In this document: positions 1 through 5,416 of the stretch, piece by piece | How the letters are laid out: each line of letters starts with the position of its first letter | Position numbering within the stretch: position 1 is the first letter of the stretch | Assembly: GCA_003157315.1 (NCBI GenBank) | Contig: PMJE01000368.1 | Coordinates: 1-5,514, forward strand | Length of the DNA stretch: 5,514 nucleotides | DNA from: Myxococcales bacterium | Lineage (GTDB): Bacteria > Myxococcota > Polyangia > Fen-1088 | Direction: 5' to 3' | Translations under genes and position numbers: made by a program | The notes under the pieces: model-generated | Database searches by the model: none | The model's input: the letters and a program-made list of their open reading frames with translations, nothing else | What the model was told of the DNA's origin: nothing

Positions 1-488
1 CCTTTCACTTGATCGCTGGCCCACTTGGAAAAGTGCTGGGTGGAAAGCCCGTAGGCGTGCTCGCGCGCGAAGCCGATGTAATAGGAAAGCGGAAGCTCGA
101 TGAGGAACAGTAGAAGCGAAAGCAGTACGAAATAGATGGCCAGGGCCGGATAGAAACGCCCGCGTGCGAGCTGGCTGGCCAGGGAGCGAAGCCAGGCCGA
201 AAGCCCGGTGAAGAGCAGCAGCAATGGCAGGGCGATGGATAGGATCTCTTCCACGGCCCAGATGGCGTTGCCGCCGCGGTGATAGCGCAGGGCCTTCTCG
301 GATGGAGGGGGCACATTCACCGGCGCGGCGCCTGTCGCTTTAGGGCTGGTAAATGCCTTTCCTGCAAAATCTAGCAGTGGCGACACCACCTGTCCGTCGT
401 CGGGAAACGCCGCCCGCGCGCTGGGCATGGCACCGCCAAAGCCGGTGATGGCCGCAAGTCCGAAGACGACCCGCTTCGCCTCGATCAT
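1..488 (-). CDS. M48/Ste24-type (CAAX prenyl protease 1-like) membrane metalloprotease, N-terminal part, cut by window edge
   Basis: The minus-strand frame is open from ATG at 488 to the left edge (162 codons). What is seen: a basic start followed by a hydrophobic stretch (about residues 6-21) ending in an SARA-type signal peptidase site near residue 26; a Pro/Ala-rich linker; two hydrophobic membrane segments at about 82-101 and 113-131; and then a conserved block at 132-162 with LPLSYY, EHAYGLS and the W-x(3)-DQ-x-K pattern. That block is the signature I know from the N-terminal membrane domain of the Ste24/M48 family, which cleaves substrates at the membrane using a zinc HExxH motif. The HExxH would lie beyond position 1 and cannot be checked. 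The start at 488 was chosen because it gives the signal-like N terminus; an in-frame ATG at 839 adds a Ser/Ala/Pro-rich stretch that does not look coding. No clear Shine-Dalgarno is visible. The gene is transcribed divergently from the kinase operon. The CAAX substrate specificity is uncertain. Confidence 0.83.
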   Translation of the reverse strand, partial: MIEAKRVVFGLAAITGFGGAMPSARAAFPDDGQVVSPLLDFAGKAFTSPKATGAAPVNVPPPSEKALRYHRGGNAIWAVEEILSIALPLLLLFTGLSAWLRSLASQLARGRFYPALAIYFVLLSLLLFLIELPLSYYIGFAREHAYGLSTQHFSKWASDQVK

Positions 489-996
489 GGCTCGAATATA
501 GCGCACGGGATGCGGAGCAAGACGCCGGCCGTCGTAAGTTCGGCATTCTGTGGAAAAGCCAAGACCTGTCTCTTGCGGCACCTCTCGGGAGCTGGAGGAT
601 CTCGCCGGTGCGCTTGTAGCGCTCGCCGGCGCCTCCATCCATCGCGAGAATTGCCCTTGTTTCGCAGGGGGGTGCGCGATCGCCACACCTCCCTGTGGAA
701 CCGAGAGAGAGCCCCAGAGTTTCAACGGATGCCGTAGTATCCGTAATGCCCCCGCAGCTTCACGATTCTCTTCCCACCAGCTCGGCGGCGATATCCCCCG
801 GAGAATCTCGGCCTCGGTCCAGGTAAGCAGCCCTTCCATGCGCAAGGCGATTACTGGCGCGGCCGGAGGAGGTCAGCGGCCCGCCGCACGTTCAGGCTGG
901 ACGCCGGCATCCGGTATAGCAGCTCGGCGAATCCCGCGCGGATGGGAATCCACTTGCCCGCACCACGGCCAGGAGTAACCTAGCTCAGGCTCGCGC
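489..996. other. Divergent intergenic region without an intact gene
   Basis: These 508 bases separate the M48 protease and the kinase operon. They contain the reverse-transcriptase relic (about 572-763) and, at 851-979 on the minus strand, a 42-codon stop-to-stop frame with high GC at third positions but no ATG at its start. A plus-strand open frame at 550-978 has a composition unlike a protein (runs of Pro, Arg, Gly and Ser without secondary-structure pattern) and lies antisense to the relic, so it is not called. Promoters for both flanking genes should be here. The best-looking plus-strand candidate is TTGCCC at 954-959 with TAACCT at 976-981, which is weak. Confidence 0.7.
572..763 (-). 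pseudogene. Degraded C-terminal fragment of a group II intron-type reverse transcriptase/maturase
   Basis: Reading the minus strand from 763 gives KLRGHYGYYGIR, then an in-frame TGA (722-724), and in the same frame NSGALSRFHREVW, a basic RNKGNSRDGW segment and a basic, Pro-containing tail. Group II intron-encoded reverse transcriptases carry a maturase/C-terminal block of the form KLRGHY-x-YYG-(I/V)-x-GNSRAL-x-RF, then W-x(2)-WL-x-RR-S/N, then a W-x(2)-F-x(2)-LL segment and a Pro-rich end. The match covers the order and spacing of these elements, and the TGA falls where the family usually has Gly, which is one base away (GGA to TGA). No upstream RT palm domain (YADD) or intron domain V is visible, so this is a relic. 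The limits are approximate. It lies about 80 bases upstream of the M48 start and may be part of that gene's leader. Confidence 0.66.
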
Positions 997-2394
997 ATGG
1001 CGTTGCAGACCGGCCAGCTTTTTGGCAACTACCGCATCGTTCGGCAGCTCGGCGAAGGCGGTTTTGGAGAGGTCTACCTTGCTGAGAACCCGCTGATCGA
1101 ACGTCGCGCGGCTGTGAAGGTCCTGCATACGGCGCTGGCGCAGGATGGGGAGTTGGTCCGGCGTTTTCTCAACGAAGCTCGGGCAGCCAGCGCCATCCGT
1201 CATCGCAACATCATCGAAGTCTTCGACGCTGGCCTGACACCCGATGGCGCGCCCTACATCCTCATGGAGTTTCTCGAAGGGGTGTCGCTGCAGGAACGCC
1301 TGGCAGACCAAGGCCGTCTCGCTTTGCTGCAGGTACTGGAGATCGCGCGCCAGGCCGGCTCCGCCCTGGCTGCTGCCCATGCCGCCGGGATCGTGCACCG
1401 TGATCTGAAGCCAGAGAACCTGTTTCTGATACCCGACGCATGCGCGCCCAACGGCGAGCGGGTGAAGGTTCTGGATTTTGGCATCGCGAAGGTGAGGCGC
1501 GGCAGTGGCACGGGTGGAACCCTGCGCACGCAAACAGGAGTGATCATGGGCAGCCCGGCGTATATGTCGCCGGAGCAGTGCAAGGACAGCGCGGATGTGG
1601 ATCTGCGCTCGGACATCTATTCCTTTGCGACCATCATCTATGAGGCGCTAGCGGGCAGGACGCCGCACGTGGCGGCATCGGGGACCGAGATGCTGATCAT
1701 GCATCTGACGGAGATGCCCCCGCCCTTGCGTGAGTTGGTGCCCGATGTGCCCGCCCATGTGGAGGCGGCCATCATGCGCGGCCTGGCCCGGGCGCGCGCC
1801 GACCGTTTCGACAGCATGGCATCGTTCGTGGGCGCGCTGCGGGCCGATGCGGACCCGGACGCCTTGACCCGGCCGTCGTCCTCGGAGGAGCTGCCGGCGT
1901 TTCGGGAACGCCCTGTGCTGGCAGCGGAGCGAATCGTCCCGGTCCAGTCAGTCACGACGTTCTCGCGGGCGACCGGTGAGGTAGAGGCGGCGGCCAACGA
2001 CGATATGCTGTTGGCGGCCACCCGAACTCGGCGCTGGCCGTTCTTCGCCATCGGTGGCGGGGCCGCGGCTGGGCTTGTGATCTTTCTGCTGTTGCGATCC
2101 CCCATCCACGAGCCTCTGCCGCCGCGACCGACGCAGGACATGTTTGTGGCCGTGGACGCTGGAGTTGACGGCCCAGCGCCTAGCGGAGCGGAGATGACGG
2201 GGCATAGGCTGTTCTTTCCCCCTGATAGCGGGGTAGCCACGCACTTCGTGACGGAGACGCGGACTGGCACGAGGACGCATACTCACCACCGTACAGCGGT
2301 GAAGACATCGACCCAGACGTCGGGGGGTGCTGGCAGCACGTCCGGTGGGACCTGGCGGCCCCCTCCGCCGAAGACGGTAACCGATTGGTTCTAG
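997..2394 (+). CDS. Membrane-anchored Hanks-type Ser/Thr protein kinase
   Basis: The 465-residue protein phosphorylates Ser/Thr on protein substrates. The kinase domain covers about residues 12-275 and has every key element: the glycine loop GEGGFG (19-24), Lys41 in AVK, a Glu at about 60 for the helix-C salt bridge, HRDLKPEN (134-141) with catalytic Asp136, DFG (160-162), an activation loop with several Thr (172, 175, 178, 180), GSPAYMSPE (185-193) and the DxxS-type DLRSDIYSF (202-210). The HRD arginine suggests regulation by activation-loop phosphorylation. A linker (about 280-345) leads to one membrane helix (349-366) and an outer tail of about 99 residues that is rich in Pro, Thr, Gly and His, with no PASTA or other sensor domain that I recognise. 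ATG 997 starts just before the kinase fold; the AGGAG at 971-975 is too far upstream to be a normal ribosome site, so initiation may be weak or leaderless. It is the first gene of a likely three-gene operon, ending 29 bases before the next start. Confidence 0.97.
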   Translation: MALQTGQLFGNYRIVRQLGEGGFGEVYLAENPLIERRAAVKVLHTALAQDGELVRRFLNEARAASAIRHRNIIEVFDAGLTPDGAPYILMEFLEGVSLQERLADQGRLALLQVLEIARQAGSALAAAHAAGIVHRDLKPENLFLIPDACAPNGERVKVLDFGIAKVRRGSGTGGTLRTQTGVIMGSPAYMSPEQCKDSADVDLRSDIYSFATIIYEALAGRTPHVAASGTEMLIMHLTEMPPPLRELVPDVPAHVEAAIMRGLARARADRFDSMASFVGALRADADPDALTRPSSSEELPAFRERPVLAAERIVPVQSVTTFSRATGEVEAAANDDMLLAATRTRRWPFFAIGGGAAAGLVIFLLLRSPIHEPLPPRPTQDMFVAVDAGVDGPAPSGAEMTGHRLFFPPDSGVATHFVTETRTGTRTHTHHRTAVKTSTQTSGGAGSTSGGTWRPPPPKTVTDWF

Positions 2395-2410
2395 ATGATG
2401 ACTGATGAAA

Positions 2411-2417
2411 GGCGGAG
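2411..2417 (+). promoter_or_regulatory. Ribosome binding site of the TPR/poly-Pro gene
   Basis: GGCGGAG lies six bases before ATG 2424, a normal Shine-Dalgarno spacing. It fixes the start at 2424 rather than at the tandem ATGs at 2395 and 2398, which are in other frames. Confidence 0.7.
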
Positions 2418-2423
2418 CTACAG

Positions 2424-3389
2424 ATGAGTTGCAGGCTTGGTTGTATCGTGTTGGCGCTGACGGTAGTTGCGGCCTGGCCGGGGATGGCCCTGGCGACCAG
2501 CGACAGCGAAAAGGGAGCTGCGCGCGCGCTGGCGGACGAGGCCAAGCGCGATTTTGATGCCGGACGTTTCGAAGACGCGGGACACAAGTTCCGGCGCGCC
2601 TACGAAGTCGCGAAAGTGCCTACCCTGGCAGTTTGGGCGGCGCGGGCGTTGGCAAAATGCGGTCAGCTTGTGACCGCGTCCGAATTGTACAGGCAGGCTA
2701 CACACCTTACCCCGAATGATCTTTGGCTGGGCAACCTGCAGCAGCAGGCGCAGGCGGATGCGGAGAAAGAGCTGGCTGCGCTGCAACCTCGAATTCCCCG
2801 GCTGCGCGTCCGGTTGGAAGGGGCTGCGGCGAACGACGCCGAAGTCACCATCGACGAGGTCAATCTCGCGAGCGCGCTCTACGGGGCCGAGATTCCTAAG
2901 GATCCTGGGCGTCGGCACATCGTGGGCAAGCGGGGCGGGGAGATAGTGGAACAGACGATCGAGCTGGGCGAGGGTGAGCACAAGGAGGCGGTGCTGATGT
3001 TCGTTTCTGTTGCGCTTCCGCTTCCGCCGCCGCCGCCTCCTCCTCCTCCTCCTCCTCCTCCCCCACCGCAGCCCACAAGGATTTTGGGTTGGGTTGCGGT
3101 TGGCGTGGGGGCGGCAGGGCTGCTCACCGGAGCCGTGACGGGCATCGTTGTCGCGTCGGACTCGGGCCTGCGCAATGATTGCCCGAACAGCAACTGCGAT
3201 TCCTCCAAGAGCGACAAGGCCAACACGTACAATTTAATGCGCAATCTTTCGACAGCGGGGTTTATCATTGGCGGGGTTGGTGCCGCTGTGGGCGTGACGT
3301 TGTTGCTGTGGACCCCGAAACACGACTCTGAACCGCGAATGGCGCTCTGGCTCGGGCCGGGTTCAGCGGGAGTCAAGGGTGCATTCTGA
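2424..3389 (+). CDS. Exported TPR-like protein with PEGA-like segment, poly-proline hinge and two C-terminal membrane segments
   Basis: This 321-residue envelope protein has no known reaction. In order: a signal peptide (1-24, cleavage after ALA); an Ala-rich helical region at about 29-118 with TPR-like character (AKRDFDAGRFEDA, then FRRAYEVAK, then ALAKCGQ and ASELYRQA); a beta-rich part at about 126-194, beginning PRLRVRLEG, that resembles PEGA-type domains; 15 consecutive prolines (201-215); a hydrophobic segment (220-243); a polar loop with the Cys pair C253/C258 (DCPNSNC); a second hydrophobic segment (278-296); and a C terminus ending GPGSAGVKGAF. The same layout, including the CP-x(2)-NC loop and the GSAG-x-(K/R)GAF end, is common in myxobacterial hypothetical proteins, often beside Ser/Thr kinase genes (general recollection, not checked). 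It is preceded by a good ribosome site, follows the kinase by 29 bases and precedes the lipoprotein by 19, so it is probably cotranscribed. It could be a periplasmic partner or substrate of the kinase; that is inference. Confidence 0.87.
   Translation: MSCRLGCIVLALTVVAAWPGMALATSDSEKGAARALADEAKRDFDAGRFEDAGHKFRRAYEVAKVPTLAVWAARALAKCGQLVTASELYRQATHLTPNDLWLGNLQQQAQADAEKELAALQPRIPRLRVRLEGAAANDAEVTIDEVNLASALYGAEIPKDPGRRHIVGKRGGEIVEQTIELGEGEHKEAVLMFVSVALPLPPPPPPPPPPPPPPPQPTRILGWVAVGVGAAGLLTGAVTGIVVASDSGLRNDCPNSNCDSSKSDKANTYNLMRNLSTAGFIIGGVGAAVGVTLLLWTPKHDSEPRMALWLGPGSAGVKGAF
3024..3068 (+). repeat. Proline-codon microsatellite (4 CCG, 8 CCT, then CCC CCA CCG)
   Basis: Fifteen proline codons in a row, 12 of them in two pure triplet runs, encode the poly-Pro hinge of the TPR-like protein. 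Triplet slippage would change hinge length without breaking the frame. Runs of prolines also stall ribosomes and normally need EF-P. Confidence 0.95.
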
Positions 3390-3394
3390 TCCTC

Positions 3395-3400
3395 GGGAGG
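3395..3400 (+). promoter_or_regulatory. Ribosome binding site that fixes the lipoprotein start
   Basis: GGGAGG lies eight bases before ATG 3409. It favours 3409 over the in-frame ATG at 3379, which lies inside the end of the previous gene, has no such site, and would add ten charged residues before the signal peptide. Confidence 0.8.
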
Positions 3401-3408
3401 AAACGTCG

Positions 3409-4665
3409 ATGAGCAGGTTATGCAGACTGAGATTACTGCTGGGCGCCGCGACAGCGATGGGCTGTGTGTATCCATCACTGAATACGAGCACGGGTGACAC
3501 CGGTGGTGCCGCCGGCGGAATCCCCAGTGTCGGCGGCGTGGTCGCTTCAGGCGGGGCAGTCAGTAGTGGGGGAATCGTCACCATGGGCGGAACTTCCCGC
3601 AGCGGTGGCATCAGCGCAACTGGCGGCGATTCGGGCCGCGCCGGCGGCACGGTCGCTTCAGGTGGCGCAGTCGTTAGCGGGGGAATCGTCGGCACTGGAG
3701 GTGTCGGCACTGGAGGCGCTGGTGGCGCAACAGGTGGAACTGGCGTCTGTGACATAACCTCGTGCCCCACGAGTTGCTGCAACGGCAACGTGTGCGCGGC
3801 TACCCAGACGGCCTCGATGTGTGGCATCCTTGGGGCCCCGTGCGGCGCGTGCGGCCCCACCGGCACCACCGTTACCTTTAGCCAAGGCAAGGCGGCAGGG
3901 GCGATGACCGGGTATGGCTGGGTTGCCTTGGGTTCGGCGGATACCATCACCGACCCAACGTGCGGAGGTCAGGCTATTACGGCCGCCGCCTCCTACTGCC
4001 TGGGCGGGCCCAACTGGAACTCCCCCACCGCGCTCTGCATGTCGGGCTCGATTCCCGCCCTGGCGGCGACGAATCCAGACTACACTAACAATTGGGGCGT
4101 CATGCTTGGAGTGAACGCCACCATAAATCAAAGCGGGATATTAGGCAATTTTGGTCAAACCCTTGGTCAGTCGTTCACCAGCATCGCGATCACGGTCACT
4201 GGGTCGCCATTGTCCGGGCTTCGCGTACAGGTCCACAGGAGAGGTGATCCGGATACAACGAACTACTGCGCCACCTTGACCTCGGGGACGGCCATACCCT
4301 TCGTCGCCTTTAACACCAAATGCTACGATTTTCCGGCCGACGGGGTGGCGCTGACGGCTGCGGACGTGCCGAACATCGACCAGATCGACGTGCAGGTTCC
4401 GTCTGGGTTCACGGCGATCACCATGACCACTCTCTGCATCACTGGCATCACGTTCTCCAGCGGACCGCTATCTGCCTGCGCTCCGACCCCGACAGGAATG
4501 GGGTGCAAGACTGCGGGATATCTCAATTGTGGCGCCGCGTGCTGCGCTTCCACGCTTCCGTATTACTGTCCGGCGACGCAAGGGTGCTTCTCAACGGAGG
4601 CGCAGGCGGTGGCAGCCTGCGGGAGTACGGCCTGCTCGGACTGTGTCACGGCGACCAATATCTGA
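3409..4665 (+). CDS. Probable lipoprotein: Gly-rich stalk, Cys-rich module, beta-rich (CBM-like) domain, second Cys-rich module; stops at a suspicious TGA
   Basis: The 418-residue product starts with a basic, Leu-rich signal ending TAMGC; Cys19 could be lipidated, although the lipobox is not ideal. Residues about 29-112 are a Gly/Ser/Thr/Val stalk with an internal duplication. Residues 114-148 form a Cys-rich motif (CDITSC, TSCCNGNVC, CG-x(4)-CGAC) of a kind frequent in myxobacterial surface proteins. Residues about 155-352 alternate beta-strand-like segments with YTNNWGVMLGVNA, LRVQVHRRGD and NIDQIDVQV and look like a carbohydrate-binding-type beta-sandwich; this is a resemblance only, with no catalytic site seen. 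A second Cys-rich module runs 366-418 (CKTAGYLNCG, CCASTLPYYCPAT, CGSTACSDC). The frame then meets TGA at codon 419 but continues in phase with another module copy to 4884, so the intact gene is probably 3409-4884 (491 codons). It is the last gene of the kinase operon, probably anchored in the envelope with paired disulfides. Confidence 0.85.
   Translation: MSRLCRLRLLLGAATAMGCVYPSLNTSTGDTGGAAGGIPSVGGVVASGGAVSSGGIVTMGGTSRSGGISATGGDSGRAGGTVASGGAVVSGGIVGTGGVGTGGAGGATGGTGVCDITSCPTSCCNGNVCAATQTASMCGILGAPCGACGPTGTTVTFSQGKAAGAMTGYGWVALGSADTITDPTCGGQAITAAASYCLGGPNWNSPTALCMSGSIPALAATNPDYTNNWGVMLGVNATINQSGILGNFGQTLGQSFTSIAITVTGSPLSGLRVQVHRRGDPDTTNYCATLTSGTAIPFVAFNTKCYDFPADGVALTAADVPNIDQIDVQVPSGFTAITMTTLCITGITFSSGPLSACAPTPTGMGCKTAGYLNCGAACCASTLPYYCPATQGCFSTEAQAVAACGSTACSDCVTATNI
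3531..3701 (+). repeat. Imperfect direct repeat in the Gly-rich stalk (3531-3590 and 3642-3701)
   Basis: Two 60-base copies lie 111 bases (37 codons) apart, with about 48 of 60 bases equal by eye. They encode VVASGGAVSSGGIV and TVASGGAVVSGGIV. The stalk probably grew by in-frame duplication. Confidence 0.8.
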
Positions 4666-4884
4666 ACTCCCTCGCCTGGGGGGAAGACATGCGCCAACGC
4701 GGGCTATCTCTATTGTAGCGGCACCATGTGCTGCCCTTCCACACTCCCGTACAACTGTCCCGCGACGGGCACTTGCTACGCCACAGCGGCAGCGGCGGCG
4801 GCGGCGGCGGCGGCCTGCGGGAGTACGGCCTGCTCTGGCTGTGGCCAATGCACTGTTACCGCTGGAATCACTATCTGCCAGTAG
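4666..4884 (+). other. In-frame continuation of the lipoprotein gene beyond the TGA: third Cys-rich module
   Basis: From the codon after TGA 4663-4665 the frame stays open for 72 codons to TAG 4882-4884. It reads TPSPGGKTC, ANAGYLYCSG, CCPSTLPYNCPAT, a run of ten alanines, then CGSTACSGC and a short Thr/Val-rich end with Cys next to last. It is clearly homologous to residues 366-418 and has no independent start with a good ribosome site: the ATG at 4689, despite a GGGGGG upstream, is out of frame and gives only nine codons. It is either expressed by readthrough or recoding of the TGA, or it is the severed tail of a gene broken by a single base change. The alternative that it is merely noncoding sequence is unlikely given the conserved cysteines and phase. 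Confidence 0.85.
4784..4816 (+). repeat. GCG-type alanine-codon microsatellite
   Basis: Ten alanine codons, mostly GCG, sit in the third Cys-rich module where copy 1 has the mixed sequence EAQAVAA. The pattern fits triplet slippage. On the other strand and in other frames it produces spurious poly-Ala or poly-Gly frames. Confidence 0.85.
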
Positions 4885-4928
4885 GGCCGGATAGAAGGGA
4901 GCACGACCATTGTTCCCTGTACCGGCCC
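4884..4928 (+). terminator. Strong hairpin at the end of the operon (terminator-like, no U tract)
   Basis: An outer 7-bp stem GGGCCGG (4884-4890) / CCGGCCC (4922-4928) encloses an 8-pair inner stem AGGGAGCA (4896-4903) / TGTTCCCT (4911-4918, one G-U) with a 7-base loop. It starts on the last base of the TAG at 4882-4884. No run of T follows, so it may be an RNA-stabilising 3' hairpin or a non-canonical terminator. Confidence 0.6.
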
Positions 4929-5415
4929 ATCGACAATCGCCAGTGGAAGACTGCTACTTTGCCCACGCGATTCCAGGGCAGATCGACTCGCCGAGAACGC
5001 GTCCGGCCATCGCTTCGGAGGTTTCAGGGACCTGAAGCGCGCCATTCGACGCTCCTTTGGGGACGTCAGGCAGACGTCACCCTGTGCGAAGACTGTGTCG
5101 CTGGGACATCAGTCAGTCGCCCCGTCGGATCTCGATCTGCGCCAGGTGCCGCGCGCCCCGGATGCGTAAGCGAATCGATGGGGGTATTTCCGGTGCGAGA
5201 ACCCCGCCCTTCCCGCGCCGCCGCACCCTCGCGCGCGCCTGGACGACGGGGCAGGGCGGCTTTGACCGTGTGATTCGCGTGCCGAAGAGCCTGTCTCGAC
5301 CACAGGGCGCAGTCTACTCCAGCGCGGCCCGCGAAAGTCGCCTTCAGTTGATCGACGCTGCGCTGTGTGCTCTGGTCGCATGCGTTTCTCACGCTTCGAG
5401 CGACTCGCGGCGAGT
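4885..5415. other. Convergent intergenic region without a recognisable gene
   Basis: These 531 bases lie between the 3' ends of the operon and the right-edge gene. Apart from hairpins at both ends I see TTCAGG/CCTGAA at 5023-5036, which competes with CGCTTC/GAAGCG at 5011-5039, and two copies of GACGTC at 5062 and 5073. The longest plus-strand frame (5057-5497, TTG start) is Arg/Ser/Pro-rich, has no ribosome site and overlaps the better-supported minus-strand gene end. No tRNA, rRNA or CRISPR pattern is visible. Confidence 0.65.
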
Positions 5416-5416
5416 C
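5402..5416 (-). terminator. Short hairpin at the stop codon of the right-edge gene
   Basis: The inverted repeat GACTCG/CGAGTC with a 3-base loop begins on the last base of the TAG stop when read on the minus strand. Further small hairpins follow at 5392-5402 and 5382-5394. There is no clear U tract, so the terminator role is tentative. Confidence 0.4.

Larger units (their letters stand above)
4477..4884 (+). repeat. Tandem Cys-rich modules, copy 1 (4477-4662) and copy 2 (4663-4884)
   Basis: Both copies read in one frame. Shared elements are a Pro/Gly linker, C-x(2)-AGYL-x-C, CC-x-STLPY-x-CPAT, and CGSTACS-x-C. The first module cysteines (C366 and C428) are 62 codons apart. The 23 bases beginning GCCTGCGGGAGTACG are identical at 4615 and 4813, an offset of 198, because copy 2 gained one codon before CC and three in its alanine run. 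This suggests a fairly recent duplication. Confidence 0.9.

Noticed and set aside
489..839. Extended start of the M48 protease at ATG 839
   Set aside because: The extension is in frame but Ser/Ala/Pro-rich without domain character, overlaps the RT relic in another frame, and would bury the signal-like N terminus.
550..978. Plus-strand open frame of 142 codons
   Set aside because: Its composition is unlike a protein, it has no ribosome site, and it lies antisense to the RT relic.
954..981. Sigma-70-like promoter TTGCCC / TAACCT before the kinase
   Set aside because: The -10 matches only about half of the consensus and such matches are common by chance; not strong enough to annotate.
985..1533. 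Long minus-strand frame opposite the kinase
   Set aside because: It is a shadow of the kinase coding sequence, which has all catalytic motifs.
3379..3408. Earlier lipoprotein start at ATG 3379
   Set aside because: It overlaps the end of the previous gene and adds a charged stretch before the signal peptide, while ATG 3409 has a well-spaced GGGAGG.
3363..3950. Pro/Val-rich minus-strand frame opposite the Gly-rich stalk
   Set aside because: It is the complement of GGN repeats, giving artificial proline repeats; the plus strand has the signal sequence and ribosome site.
4663..4720. Selenocysteine insertion element after the TGA
   Set aside because: The only hairpin directly downstream is short and begins one base after the TGA; a second (GCG/CGC at 4691-4700) has three pairs. 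Neither resembles a bacterial SECIS by eye. Kept as an open test, not called as a feature.
5062..5078. Two GACGTC palindromes as an operator
   Set aside because: They are six-base palindromes five bases apart in a convergent intergenic region with no promoter nearby; probably chance.
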